A DNA stretch of 64,000 nucleotides, taken from positions 1 through 64,000 of the forward strand of contig CAVSMH010000004.1 of the NCBI GenBank assembly GCA_963728965.1, read 5' to 3'. The translations under genes were made by a program, and so were the position numbers. The DNA is from DASQZT01 sp963728965. GTDB lineage: Bacteria > Acidobacteriota > Terriglobia > Bryobacterales > Bryobacteraceae. Positions 1 through 8,775 of this stretch are shown here, piece after piece; positions within the stretch are counted from its first letter, which is position 1, and every line of letters starts with the position of its first letter. Below the pieces are notes generated by a model. It was not told where the DNA came from, searched no databases, and saw nothing but the letters and a program-made list of their open reading frames with translations.

Positions 1-212
1 CGGGCAATGCGTTTCCGGGCTTGGGAAAGCAGCGGTGGGATGATACCGAGCAGGCCAAGCTGGAGCGGAAAATCGGCCAGCAAACCCTGGAGATCGATTT
101 TTTAAAGCGCAGCTTGCAACGCATCGAGGAACAGCGGAGGTTGCAGGCATTGACTGGAAAGCCGCGATCTACGGGAACATCCAGGAGCAAGTCCGGAGGG
201 AAACGAGCATGA
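1..212 (+). CDS. IS3-family transposase OrfA, 5'-truncated by window edge
   Basis: The frame is open from the first bases of the window, so the gene begins upstream; the TTG at 21 is only the first start-like codon inside. The visible part carries the coiled-coil leucine-rich stretch typical of IS3 OrfA C-termini (LERKIGQQTLEIDFLKRSLQ), used for dimerisation and DNA binding together with the missing N-terminal helix-turn-helix. The stop overlaps the OrfB start by ATGA, and OrfB is in the -1 frame. This matches the IS3 layout, where an OrfAB fusion transposase is made by -1 frameshifting. I did not find a clear A6G-type slippery run in the overlap. Confidence 0.85.
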   Translation, partial: GNAFPGLGKQRWDDTEQAKLERKIGQQTLEIDFLKRSLQRIEEQRRLQALTGKPRSTGTSRSKSGGKRA

Positions 213-1057
213 GCATCGCCGAGATGTGCGCGCTGGCCCATCTGAGCCGGGCCGGCTACTACCGGTTCCTGACCACGCCGGCCGCCGGGGATAAGGACAT
301 CGATCTACGGGATGCCATCCAGCGGATCGCCTTGGAGTTTCCCGCCTATGGACGGCCACGCATGACCGAAGAACTGCACCGGCGCGGCTGGCAGGTCGGG
401 CCGAACCGGGTGTACCGCCTGATGCGGGAGGACAATCTGCTGTGCCTGCGGCGACGGAAGTTCCTGGTGACCACGAACTCCAATCACAGTCGGCCGGTGT
501 ACCCGAACCTGGCGCGCGGGATGGCGTTGACCGACATCGATCAACTGTGGGTGGCGGACATCACCTACATTCGACTGGCAGCGGAGTTCGTGTATCTAGC
601 TGTCATCTTGGATGCCTACTCGCGGCGGGTGATTGGCTGGGCGCTGGACCGAACGTTGGAGGACGAGCTTACCATCGCAGCGCTTCGCATGGCGCTTGAG
701 CGGCGCATACCGGCGCCGGGTTTGGTGCATCATTCTGACCGCGGCGTGCAGTACGCCTCACAAGACTACACGGACCTGCTGAAGAGCCGGGACATCACCA
801 TCAGCATGAGTCGCAAGGGAAATCCGTTCGACAATGCGGCCTGCGAATCGTTCATGAAGACCCTCAAATATGAGGAGGTGTATCGCCAGGAATACCGCGA
901 TCTGGCGGAGGCGCGGGCTTCCATAAAGCACTTCCTGGAACGGGTGTACAACCGCAAACGCCTCCATTCGGCGCTCGGCTACCGGCCGCCGGTGGAGTTT
1001 GAACAACAGTTGTTGGGCCAGGCAGCAACCACGAGCGCATGCCGCCGCGCCCTATGA
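209..1057 (+). CDS. IS3-family transposase OrfB (DDE catalytic subunit)
   Basis: This 282-residue protein has the rve integrase core. Residues 1-90 contain the HTH_21-like region (AYGRPRMTEELHRRG). The catalytic triad is visible as D117 (VADITY), D177 (HHSDRG) and E213 (NAACESF), a DD(35)E spacing as in IS3 elements. The C-terminal stretch YNRKRLHSALGYRPP is the family signature. The gene overlaps OrfA by 4 bases and looks intact, so the element could be active if its missing left part is intact. The right terminal repeat was not recognised. Confidence 0.93.
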   Translation: MSIAEMCALAHLSRAGYYRFLTTPAAGDKDIDLRDAIQRIALEFPAYGRPRMTEELHRRGWQVGPNRVYRLMREDNLLCLRRRKFLVTTNSNHSRPVYPNLARGMALTDIDQLWVADITYIRLAAEFVYLAVILDAYSRRVIGWALDRTLEDELTIAALRMALERRIPAPGLVHHSDRGVQYASQDYTDLLKSRDITISMSRKGNPFDNAACESFMKTLKYEEVYRQEYRDLAEARASIKHFLERVYNRKRLHSALGYRPPVEFEQQLLGQAATTSACRRAL

Positions 1058-1205
1058 CATCGACGCATCATATGAATGGCGGAAGCAAAGGCGCCCTATA
1101 CAGGGAAACTCGACAAGCGACCGGCAGCTACGTGGTCCGGATTGTAATCGCCACAGCCGAGTTTGCGCCGATGCCTCCCCACTGGCCGGGCTACCCCGGC
1201 GGTCT

Positions 1206-1227
1206 CATTCTGACGGCCATCAGAATG
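1206..1227 (+). terminator. Hairpin followed by T-run, possible terminator; sits in a 465-bp gene-free gap
   Basis: A perfect 8-bp stem (CATTCTGA/TCAGAATG) with a 6-base loop is followed by CGTTTTTC. It lies about 150 bp downstream of the IS3 OrfB stop and could terminate transposase transcription, although the stem is not GC-rich. The surrounding stretch 1058-1522 contains no open frame that looks like a gene, and I see nothing else there. It could equally be a sequence end of an old insertion element. Confidence 0.4.
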
Positions 1228-1522
1228 CGTTTTTCAAGGCATGGCGGAATCTATCTGGTCCGATGTGGTATGAAAACCAAACCCCAGGCCGGGAGCCGTG
1301 CCGCCTCCCGTCGGTCGGCCCCGAACCCGGGTAGCAGAGCGTGTCGGGAGGACCGCGCTCCATCTCATCGTCCGCAGATGAGTTCCGGCCGGCTATTCCT
1401 TGATCGGGGTGCTCGCCAGCAGAGCCCGTCTCCGCTTCACCGGCAGCTTCATCCTAAAACCGTTCCGGGATGGGGCACAATGAAATGGCAGCGAACGGTC
1501 AACAGTGTCTTAACTATTTGTC

Positions 1523-2071
1523 TCAGCAAACGGGGCAAGCGCAATCCCTATCGGCGGAAAAATAGACCTCTCGAATCTCCGTCGCCTCTTGCAGTTTCCC
1601 AAAGTAGAATCCCCTTTTGTGTGCCCACGCGTAAAGCTGCTTCACCAAGATTCTGCGCGCGCGGATGGTCTCCGCCTTGTACTCCTCATGAGTTCTCGGG
1701 CTGATTTCGCCAATCATGGAATCGCGGTATGCGTCCAGATCGGCACCATCCGCCAGATCCCAAGGTCGGCCCTGGTGGTCTAAAAACCGCCACCAGTCCA
1801 GAAGATCGTAGGCGGCCCTCTTCGTGGTGTTCCGATTCCAGAAGCCGGTCTTGGTCAGGTAGGCGTCGACCAGAAACAGCAACGCGGGTTCAACCACCTC
1901 TTCCGTATCATCGTCGATCAGGAAGGGGAAGCCGCCTGGGAGGGCGTTCGTCGTGAGCGGATCCCCATCGGGTAACGCCGCGCCGATCTCAACAATGAGA
2001 TTGCGCCCCCCTCCCTTATCGGTATGGCCACCGGGTGAGCGATTGCTTTTTATGGCGCCATCGCTGCTCAT
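1523..2071 (-). pseudogene. Tyrosine recombinase N-terminal domain fragment
   Basis: The minus-strand frame from the ATG at 2071 gives 182 residues. About residues 60-150 resemble the SAM-like core-binding domain of tyrosine recombinases: helices with DAYLTKTG, TKRAAYDLLDWWRFLD and LDAYRDSMIGEISPRTHEEY. The catalytic domain (R..HxxR..Y) is absent; the frame ends after a short unrelated-looking tail rich in cysteine. Full-length relatives are at least 300 residues, so this is a 3'-truncated gene. An upstream extension to 2218 is open but does not look like the family. It lies downstream of the PRTRC genes in the same direction, possibly as the remnant of an integrase that once travelled with them. 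Confidence 0.6.
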
Positions 2072-2208
2072 TGATTGTCCGCAGCCCCTCCTCAAGAACG
2101 TCAGCCAACCCAACGGGATAGCCGATTTTGAAAGCAGATACGCGCCAGCCAGATACGAAGTTCCACAGAAAAATGCGAGCGTCGGCGGGGCCCGGAAAAG
2201 CCTGCCAT

Positions 2209-2457
2209 TCAAACGCAAAAGCCTTGAAAAGGACCGCCGCCGAAAAAAGCGGATGCACCCCGGATTTCAATTGCTTTCGTGAACGTGTAGACGAGTTTGC
2301 CATCGACAGCCTCCGGTCCCGTCAATGCAGCCGTAGTAATTTCGGGGTAGGTGGCCGCATACAGTGATCGGACGCTTTCGACGTCAAGTCGACCGTCTGG
2401 ATCTGGCAAATTAAGTCCTGCATATCGGAATAATCTGGGCGTTTTCTCGATGGTCAT
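2209..2457 (-). CDS. PRTRC system protein C
   Basis: The product resembles PRTRC protein C, a small protein of about 70 residues found only in the ParB-related/ThiF-related cassette of plasmids and islands; its biochemical role is unknown. The conserved body is residues 1-68: PRLFRYAGLNLPDP near the start, then VRSLYAATYPEIT and the C-terminal GKLVYTFTKAIEIRG. I chose the ATG at 2457, preceded by an AGGA about 6 bases upstream, instead of the upstream in-frame ATG at 2517. After the conserved body the frame runs on for about 15 residues (SAFFGGGPFQGFCV), so the extreme C-terminus may have been altered by a rearrangement. It lies 62 bp downstream of the protein E gene and is probably co-transcribed with it. 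Confidence 0.82.
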   Translation of the reverse strand: MTIEKTPRLFRYAGLNLPDPDGRLDVESVRSLYAATYPEITTAALTGPEAVDGKLVYTFTKAIEIRGASAFFGGGPFQGFCV

Positions 2458-2519
2458 AGCTACTATCCTGTCTTCTTTTTTCTTTTGATTCGGATTGCGG
2501 AGCACCGCCGCGACCACAT

Positions 2520-3083
2520 TCAGACGTTCACCTGTTCGGCCACGACGACAGTCTCCGCGCCACCGCCCCTTGATTGCTCCTCGCTTGAAGGAGTCGGCAT
2601 CTGTTGGGACTCGACCGGCGCTTCAGCCGGTTCATTGGAATCGAACAGGGTCGGCGCTTGCATGGCCGACGCTGGCTTGCTCCCAAACACCGGTTTGCCA
2701 TCCTTCAGTTCGGGTTCAGACTTCGCCGTGCTGGTCGGCGGCCCTGCCTTTGAAGTGGCCCCCTTGCGCTTGTTCTCGAGGTCCTTCTTCTTTTCCGCTT
2801 CGACCGCCTTCACGGCCGTTGCGTGGGCAGCTTCGATTTCGGAAAGATTCGAGCCGAGTTTCGCGAACGAGCCCGTGAAGCCGACGAGTTGGCCCGCAAA
2901 CTCGCGATCCAGCTCCTCCGGTGTGCCCGTGATCGTCAGCGGCGTTGTGAGGCCGTCATCGCCGGAATCGCCGTCCTTCATTCGTTTCGGTATGACGTTG
3001 ATGCGAATCGCCCGATCGTTCACCAGGGCAACTGTAAGCATTACCGGCCGATTTTTGAGGATCGGCAATAGTTCAACAAACAT
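2520..3083 (-). CDS. PRTRC system protein E
   Basis: The product resembles PRTRC protein E. The N-terminal 65 residues carry the family pattern (MFVELLPILKNRPVMLTVAL, then GTPEELDREFAGQL). The rest is a low-complexity tail rich in Lys, Ala, Pro, Ser and Glu, with a charged helix around residues 90-110. The start at 3083 has a strong Shine-Dalgarno sequence (GAAAGGAG) five bases upstream, which decides it over the upstream ATG at 3119. It lies between a ThiF-family 3' remnant and protein C, all on the minus strand. Function is unknown; the cassette is thought to be linked to plasmid or island maintenance. Confidence 0.85.
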   Translation of the reverse strand: MFVELLPILKNRPVMLTVALVNDRAIRINVIPKRMKDGDSGDDGLTTPLTITGTPEELDREFAGQLVGFTGSFAKLGSNLSEIEAAHATAVKAVEAEKKKDLENKRKGATSKAGPPTSTAKSEPELKDGKPVFGSKPASAMQAPTLFDSNEPAEAPVESQQMPTPSSEEQSRGGGAETVVVAEQVNV

Positions 3084-3119
3084 AGTTCTCCTTTCGAATT
3101 GAGCCGAATTCCCGCGCAA

Positions 3120-3351
3120 TTACTGATCGGCCGGTACCGGGCTGGCGCGCTTGCAGCTGAGGTGCTTTCGTTCCTTTTCTGCCTGCTTGCGCATTCGCGC
3201 CCAGACGGCCGGATCCACCGACAGCGGAGTCACTCGGCCAAGTCGCCAGGTTCACGAATCCGCCGTGATGGGGGCTGCGTCCGTAGCGGAACAGTCGGGC
3301 CAGCAAGGCGAGCACATGATTCGCAATCGTGCTGTTGATGTACGGCTCCTG
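3120..3351 (-). pseudogene. 3' remnant of a PRTRC ThiF-family gene
   Basis: Read on the minus strand from about 3351, the fragment starts RQEPYINSTIANH and continues LALLARLFRYGRSPHHGGFVNLAT. This matches the C-terminal part of the complete ThiF protein encoded at 8776-9762 (RQECFVNTVLAQH, HHGGFVDVAT). A one-base indel near 3240 then shifts frame; the continuation TPLSVDPAVWARMRKQ ends at a TAA at 3120-3122. The conserved part is roughly 70% identical at the nucleotide level to the complete copy by eye, so it is a diverged copy and not a recent duplication. A stop lies immediately upstream of RQE, marking the break with the recombinase block. Confidence 0.75.
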
Positions 3352-3519
3352 GCGTTATCTCAGCGATTTTTCGCGTATGTTTGATTTGAGCAAGTCCAGC
3401 GTTTCCGCATCTGGCTCAGCGCGACCCCGAGTTGTCCTTGATCACGCCGCTCTCTGCGTGATGCGTGTTCCCAACGCATTCTGCTAACCGATGGCGCTGA
3501 AGTTCGTCACACCAGCCGT

Positions 3520-4609
3520 ATGCACGTGTTGTTCGACCAGCAGGGACGGCCGCTTCTCCTGGGTTCGCAGATGCGGTGGGAACTTGAGCCGAATGCCTTT
3601 CTGGCAAGGTTGAGCATCATCAGTGGAAGGACCAGCTCGCCGAGAACCTGGCGCAGCTACGTATATCAGCTGGCCGATTGGTTGAGCTTCTGTGATAAGG
3701 CTGGCCTTGAGTGGCGGCGCGTCACTGAGCTGAACATTGCGACTTATCGGAATATCCTCGGATCGGAATCGAGCCCCCAAACGGGTCGGCCGCTCAAGCG
3801 GACCACGATCAATCACAAATTGTCCGTGATCTGTGGGTTCTACCTGTTCGTCCAGAAGAAAAGATGGATCGATGCGCTTCCGTTCGAACTGGAAGCCACT
3901 CGAGTTCCTTACCGGACCTTCGGAGAGCTCAAGCCGCGTGCCAAGCTGGATGCCAGCTCGGCCACGGGAAGCGGCTTGAGGTTGACAGAACCAAGCGAGG
4001 AACTGCAGATTCCACCGCGCGAAGAGGTGCGGCGATTCATCAAGAGCTTTCGCGGCTGGCGAGACCGACTGATCGCGGAAGCCCTCTGGCTCACCGGCAT
4101 GCGTTCCGCAGAAGTGTGTTCATTGCCTTTGAATGCGCTCCCCGAAGACCCCAGCTCGATAGAGAAGGACACGGTGGCTATCAAGATCCTCGGCAAAGGA
4201 CAGAAGTGACGGACAATCTTGTTTCCCGTGCGCTTGCTGCGCTCAATTCATAGATACGTCCATATGGAGAGGCGGCGCGCGAGCGGCCCCAAGAATCCCG
4301 GTACGGCGTTTGTGGGTCGCACGGGGGGACCGCTCAAAACGTCGGCTATCAACCGGGTATTTTCCACGAACTGCAAACGAACAGGCTTGCACATCTGGCC
4401 CCACCTGCTCCGGCACGCCTACGCCGTCGAGCGGCTCGCGTATCTTCAGGACATCGGCGCGCCGAATCCAACTAAAGACGTTGCAGTTGAAACTGGGGCA
4501 CGCCAGCATGGCAACCACCGAACGGTATCTCCACATGACCGAGCGTATGAGGAGCGATCTGATCGCTGCGCACAATAGCTTTGTGGATCGGCTATTGGAA
4601 GAAGAATGA
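3520..4609 (+). pseudogene. Tyrosine recombinase 1 (TnpA-like), inactivated
   Basis: The frame from 3520 encodes a SAM-like core-binding domain (TWRSYVYQLADWLSF) and the first catalytic arginine (WLTGMRSAEVCSLPL). An in-frame TGA at 4207-4209 follows GKGQK; the same frame then resumes with RTILFPV and reaches HLLRHAYAVE (HxxR motif). A frameshift near 4460-4480 moves the last part, LGHASMATTERYLHM with the catalytic His and nucleophilic Tyr, into another frame ending at 4609. The repaired product would be about 360 residues, the size of Tn554 TnpA (361). One nonsense change plus one frameshift mean the gene is dead unless these are sequencing errors. It lies 3 bases upstream of the next recombinase. 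Confidence 0.8.
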
Positions 4610-4612
4610 TCT

Positions 4613-6256
4613 ATGCGAAAGGACGGCGCGGGTCGGCGTTGGGAGGTAATAGAAGGGGAGGCAATCAAGAAGCATGATCTTGCCCAGCTTCGTACTGGGG
4701 CCGCACCTCTTGTGCTGACTTTCCAGCGACGGGGAGGAAACTCCTTCACCATAAGGCTGACCTTTCTGTCGTCACGTCCTGACCTGGCCCGTGTGCTGGC
4801 GAATACCTTCTGGATTGTTTACCAAAATGGATCTCGCCAATCGACGCTGATCGCCGCCGCGTACAGCCTTCGGCTCTTCACTCGGTTTCTGGACTACCGC
4901 AAGAGAAGTCAGCGGGACGTGCGATCCGCGAGACAACTGGGGCCGGAGATGCTGAAGGAAATGGCGATCTGGCTTCTCATCAAACGGCGGTTGAAAAGGC
5001 AGACCGCGGCACACACACTCTCAATGTGCTGTTGGTTCCTGCGTCAGGCGAAACGGCTTTACCCTGAGAAGTTCGATCCGGCCTTCTCTACTCCAAGCAA
5101 CGTATTCCCCGGCGTAGGCAACGAACGACCAGCATCCAAAGCGTTGTCGCCGACCGATTTCCGGAAGATTCTGGCTACCGCTGCAGGGGAAGTTGACCGT
5201 ATCCGGAAAGCCTACACGCCCGGCGACGTGCCCACGAGCGCTCAGCAGATCATACCGTTTATGCTCCTGATCGCCGCCCGTACCGGCATTAACTCCGACG
5301 CGCTCTGGGATCTTGGGCGAGATTGTCTTATCCCGCATGAGATTGATGAAGAGTGTTTCTACTGCGTCTGGGATAAGCCGCGAGCTGGCAGGCAACAGAA
5401 GCAGCTTCATCGAGTCGATCGGGGCAACCAAAGGGGGGTCGTCGAGTTGATCCACTTCGTGCGCCGGTTCACGGAACCGCTCGCGCAGCAAGCAGGCCCG
5501 CCGGCGAACACGAAGCTGTTCCTCTATTTCAGCGAGAACACCCTGCTCAGGAGCCGGCTCATCTCGCCATGTACGGCGCCACGGTTGTCATCGAGACGTC
5601 TGAGGGAATTCCGTGATCGACACCGGCTGCCACCTTTCACGTTGTCAAACATTCGGCCCTCTGCGGCCACCCTGCTTTATCTCCAAACAGGCGGCAATCT
5701 GGGCAAGGTTCGCCAATTTCTTCAGAACGCACACTTCTCCACGACCATAAAATACGTGCTCAACCATATCAGCGAGCAATTCAACGCCCGTGTGATTCAG
5801 AAGGCACAGGCGCGCATGGTTGAGCGCGTCACTGTTATCCCACAGAGGCGAGAGGTGGGCATCAAGCGTTTGAATCTGCCGAAGGCACAGGCTGCGAAGA
5901 TCCTCGAAGGGCGCTTCGATACCGGCTGCGGCGCCTGTCGCGATCCCTACGATTCGCCACAGACAGGCGAAGAGAGGGGGCGACCATGCACGTCCTTTCA
6001 TGCATGCTTTAGCTGCCCCAATGGTCTCTGGTTTCTTGATGACCTACCCATGGTCATTGCGACTCGTGACCGATTCTTGCGTCGGCGATCAGAGATGACA
6101 CTGGGAGACTGGGATGCGGTCTATGGAAATAGCGTCCGCATCATCAACGACAACATCGTCGCCGCGTTCCGACCGGAGCAGATTGAGAGAGCCACGCAGC
6201 GGGCGATGGAACTGGAAAACAGCGTCTTGATCGTGGCAAAGGGAGTGTTGGGATGA
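4613..6256 (+). CDS. Tyrosine recombinase 2 (TnpB-like) with C-terminal cysteine cluster
   Basis: This 547-residue protein is a probable site-specific recombinase. Recognisable catalytic positions are R223 (AARTGINSDAL), R348 in SNIRPSAAT (the usual H of HxxR appears replaced), H374 (FLQNAHFSTT) and Y381 (TIKYVLNH). A cysteine cluster (C439, C442, C459, C465, C468) forms a likely zinc-binding tail, a feature of large Tn554-type recombinases. The N-terminal ~130 residues include an arm/core-binding region. It starts 3 bases after recombinase 1 and its TGA overlaps the ATG of recombinase 3, indicating translational coupling. It appears intact. Confidence 0.82.
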   Translation: MRKDGAGRRWEVIEGEAIKKHDLAQLRTGAAPLVLTFQRRGGNSFTIRLTFLSSRPDLARVLANTFWIVYQNGSRQSTLIAAAYSLRLFTRFLDYRKRSQRDVRSARQLGPEMLKEMAIWLLIKRRLKRQTAAHTLSMCCWFLRQAKRLYPEKFDPAFSTPSNVFPGVGNERPASKALSPTDFRKILATAAGEVDRIRKAYTPGDVPTSAQQIIPFMLLIAARTGINSDALWDLGRDCLIPHEIDEECFYCVWDKPRAGRQQKQLHRVDRGNQRGVVELIHFVRRFTEPLAQQAGPPANTKLFLYFSENTLLRSRLISPCTAPRLSSRRLREFRDRHRLPPFTLSNIRPSAATLLYLQTGGNLGKVRQFLQNAHFSTTIKYVLNHISEQFNARVIQKAQARMVERVTVIPQRREVGIKRLNLPKAQAAKILEGRFDTGCGACRDPYDSPQTGEERGRPCTSFHACFSCPNGLWFLDDLPMVIATRDRFLRRRSEMTLGDWDAVYGNSVRIINDNIVAAFRPEQIERATQRAMELENSVLIVAKGVLG

Positions 6257-8112
6257 GCCGTCAGGCCAGTCGGTCCAACGCCAGGGCGAATGCGCTTGTC
6301 TCCGGCGACCGCGCCGACAACCCCGACGTTTCCTTGACCTCAAGATTCTGGGATGGCGTATGGGATTTTTCTCACGAAGACGGGAATCCGGCCGTGGGCA
6401 GCCACGATAAGCGGATATATTGGTCCTTCAAAATGCCGGGCGGCAGTCTATTCACTGACGCTCGATTCCGGTCCCTTCTAACAGCATCAAAGCATTTTAT
6501 GTATGCCTTGCGCTGGCATCCGATCGACGAGCCAGCTCATGCGCCGGCAAGTCTGCGGAATCTATTCCGCGCTTTAAAACCGTTCGTCGCTTACCTGGCG
6601 AGTTGTTCCAATCCCGTACTTCGGTTCAAGGACGTTTTGCCTCATCATTGCGAGGACTACATTCAGAAGCTGTTGTCTTCCAATGCCACTAGGTCCTGGA
6701 AATACAAGCATGTCCAGATTCTGCAGAAACTCTTTCAATATAGGGGCGTCACAAAGGACGGGTTGGTGATTGACCCATTGCAGGGCGAGTCAGCCGCCAA
6801 GATCGTTGGGAAGGAGCCTCGTTCGTTTGGGAGCAAAACTGAGATCATTCCCGAAGAGATCCTCGGGCCGCTGGTGCGGGCGTCGCTTCAGTACGTGGAG
6901 CATTTTGCCGATTATCTGCTGGACGCGTCCGACGAGGTGGAGGCGATCCGGAGCCGCATGGGTCCGGATCACTTTCTGTATTTCGGCACGCGGCGCTTGC
7001 GCCGGCCCTCACCGGCGGCATATCCGCTGGGCGGCACAAGGCTCGAAAAGGGTGTGCGGTCCCTTCGGCGATTGAGCACGGAGTTGTCCCACCTCCAAAC
7101 CGCCTGCTTCGTGCTGATTGCATTCGCAACCGGCATGCGCCTCAGTGAGCTGCTCTCATTGCGAGAAGGCTGCTGTCAAACGGAAATCGTGCCAGAGCAG
7201 CCGGACTTGGTGTGGCTGCACAGCCGGGTTTTCAAGATGCAAGGCGTGCCCGATGGTCGAAAGGCGAAGTGGTTGGGGGGACCGGTTTGCGAAAAGGCCG
7301 TCCATGTCTTGGAACGATTGGGTCGGAAAGTACGGCGACGAGCACGGGTTTCGTTTCTATGGTTGCCGATACCCTCTACGTATGGGCGCTACACCACCCG
7401 GGCTCCTTTGGCGCAGCCCACGATACTGCGGAGATTGACTCTCTACCTGGCCATGATCGGCCTGAAGGGCTCAAGCGGGCGGGCCTTTCACATTCACCCC
7501 CACATGTTCCGGCGCACGTTTGCAAGGTACGTCGCGAGGTACGATACGACAAACCTGCTCGCCCTGAAGGAGCACTTCAAGCATATCTCCCTCTCGATGA
7601 CGGACTATTACGTCGGCAATGATTTGGAGCTGTGGATGCTGATGGAGGAGGAAACGGAAAGGGTTTCATTCGAGAGTTTCGACCAAGCGTTGTGCGCAGA
7701 TCAACTGGCCGGCCCCGGCGGCGTTCGGCTGAGAAAAAAAGTAGACCAAGCGATTGCGGAAGGCCGCTTAGAGAAGGACTTTCGTGGCGAAGCCGGCGAC
7801 CATCTACGAAAAAGAATGATTCTGGACCTGGTGGACGCGGGGCAGCGTATCTACCCCTGTGCGGCGTCCAACTTCTGCTGGTTCCACACGGAATCCGCGC
7901 TTTGCACCGATGGGGATCAGCCAATTCTCAAGCACTGTAATCCGGGTGCATGTTCCAACTCGATTATCACGCTGGAACACAAGCCTCACTGGGAAAAAGT
8001 CAAACATGACTGTGAGGATCTGATGGGGCAGAAGCCACAAGCGGAGCCTTACCAGAAAGCTCTGCGGGACATTCAAGCAGTGAGCAGCGCGATTCTGCGG
8101 AGCCTGGGATGA
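6253..8112 (+). CDS. Tyrosine recombinase 3, large TnpB-like
   Basis: This 619-residue recombinase has a complete catalytic set: R296 (ATGMRLSELLSL), H417 and R420 (HPHMFRRTFA), H444 (HFKHISLSMT) and Y453. A C-terminal cysteine/histidine cluster (CAASNFCWFH, then CTDGD and CNPGAC) resembles the zinc-binding tail of Tn554 TnpB (630 residues). It overlaps both neighbours by ATGA (start 6253, stop 8112), so the three downstream genes of the block form one translational unit. Known relatives cut and join DNA through a 3'-phosphotyrosine and act jointly on the element ends; the substrate here is inferred. Confidence 0.85.
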   Translation: MSRQASRSNARANALVSGDRADNPDVSLTSRFWDGVWDFSHEDGNPAVGSHDKRIYWSFKMPGGSLFTDARFRSLLTASKHFMYALRWHPIDEPAHAPASLRNLFRALKPFVAYLASCSNPVLRFKDVLPHHCEDYIQKLLSSNATRSWKYKHVQILQKLFQYRGVTKDGLVIDPLQGESAAKIVGKEPRSFGSKTEIIPEEILGPLVRASLQYVEHFADYLLDASDEVEAIRSRMGPDHFLYFGTRRLRRPSPAAYPLGGTRLEKGVRSLRRLSTELSHLQTACFVLIAFATGMRLSELLSLREGCCQTEIVPEQPDLVWLHSRVFKMQGVPDGRKAKWLGGPVCEKAVHVLERLGRKVRRRARVSFLWLPIPSTYGRYTTRAPLAQPTILRRLTLYLAMIGLKGSSGRAFHIHPHMFRRTFARYVARYDTTNLLALKEHFKHISLSMTDYYVGNDLELWMLMEEETERVSFESFDQALCADQLAGPGGVRLRKKVDQAIAEGRLEKDFRGEAGDHLRKRMILDLVDAGQRIYPCAASNFCWFHTESALCTDGDQPILKHCNPGACSNSIITLEHKPHWEKVKHDCEDLMGQKPQAEPYQKALRDIQAVSSAILRSLG

Positions 8113-8543
8113 AAACGTCGGAAAAGAAGCTTGTCGGCTTACGCCGGTATCACGTGAACCGCCCCGTCAAGACCCGATTGAAGCTGCTCGAAGCGCTGGA
8201 CCGGATGGAGAGCGGCCACACCGTCGTGGTGGGCCCCGGATTTAATTGGAGCAAGACGGTACTGGCCCGGGAAGCGGACGTCAACATCAATACCGTTGTC
8301 CGGAAGTTTCCCGGCGGCGCGTGGGCATTTCCCGAAATCAATGAACGGAATGAAGGCAGAGGTAAGGATCGCCGCCGTCGAGCCGCAGCGGAGATCGTTC
8401 ATTGCCAAAGGAGAGCTCGTTCGCGGCCATTGGGAAGATTATACGGGAGTTTCAGAATGTCCATGGTCCCTCAGCGACCCGAGTTTACCCCGTCGCGAGC
8501 GGATTCTCTCCGGCCGCCACTTGATCGACGGCGAGCCGGGTGA
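8109..8543 (+). CDS. Small TnpC-like accessory protein
   Basis: This 144-residue basic protein has its start inside the stop of recombinase 3 (ATGA). Residues 20-75 look structured: TRLKLLEALDRMESG, then WSKTVLAREADVNINTVVRKFPGG and WAFPEI, a helix-turn-helix-like arrangement similar in position and size to Tn554 TnpC (125 residues), which influences orientation and frequency of transposition. After about residue 80 the sequence becomes very Arg-rich and resembles out-of-frame DNA, so a frameshift near 8350 may have changed the C-terminus. Assignment rests mainly on context. Confidence 0.55.
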   Translation: MKTSEKKLVGLRRYHVNRPVKTRLKLLEALDRMESGHTVVVGPGFNWSKTVLAREADVNINTVVRKFPGGAWAFPEINERNEGRGKDRRRRAAAEIVHCQRRARSRPLGRLYGSFRMSMVPQRPEFTPSRADSLRPPLDRRRAG

Positions 8544-8775
8544 AACACGGCGTTAGCGGAAATCAGTGATCCAGTTCCGCTCGTCGAGTTCGCACGTCTA
8601 TGTTGACGGGTTGTCGCCGACGCTGAGACTGGCCAGAGCTGTGGCGGAGTTACTCCTGCCTGGTCGCCCAGCGTTTACCGATGGGTCCACTCGGTCTAAT
8701 CACGTCGTACTCTTCGAACAGCGGCCTGCGGAGCGAGACCATTCGCAACCACGCCGGCACGAACAGATACGCGCC

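Larger units (their letters stand above)
3352..8560 (+). mobile_element. Tn554/RIT-like multi-recombinase element (ends approximate)
   Basis: Four consecutive plus-strand genes (three tyrosine recombinases of about 360, 547 and 619 residues and one small protein) are coupled by 3-base gaps or ATGA overlaps. This matches the TnpA-TnpB-TnpC organisation of Tn554 relatives or recombinase-in-trio elements. The left limit is placed where homology to the ThiF gene stops (about 3352). The right limit lies somewhere between the last gene and the ThiF stop at 8776; the stretch 8544-8775 shows no gene. No terminal inverted repeats were found, as expected for this class. No cargo genes are present between the recombinases. 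Confidence 0.6.

Noticed and set aside
1039..1704. 221-codon plus frame after the IS3 element
   Set aside because: It has no similarity to anything I know, overlaps the IS end, and has no ribosome site.
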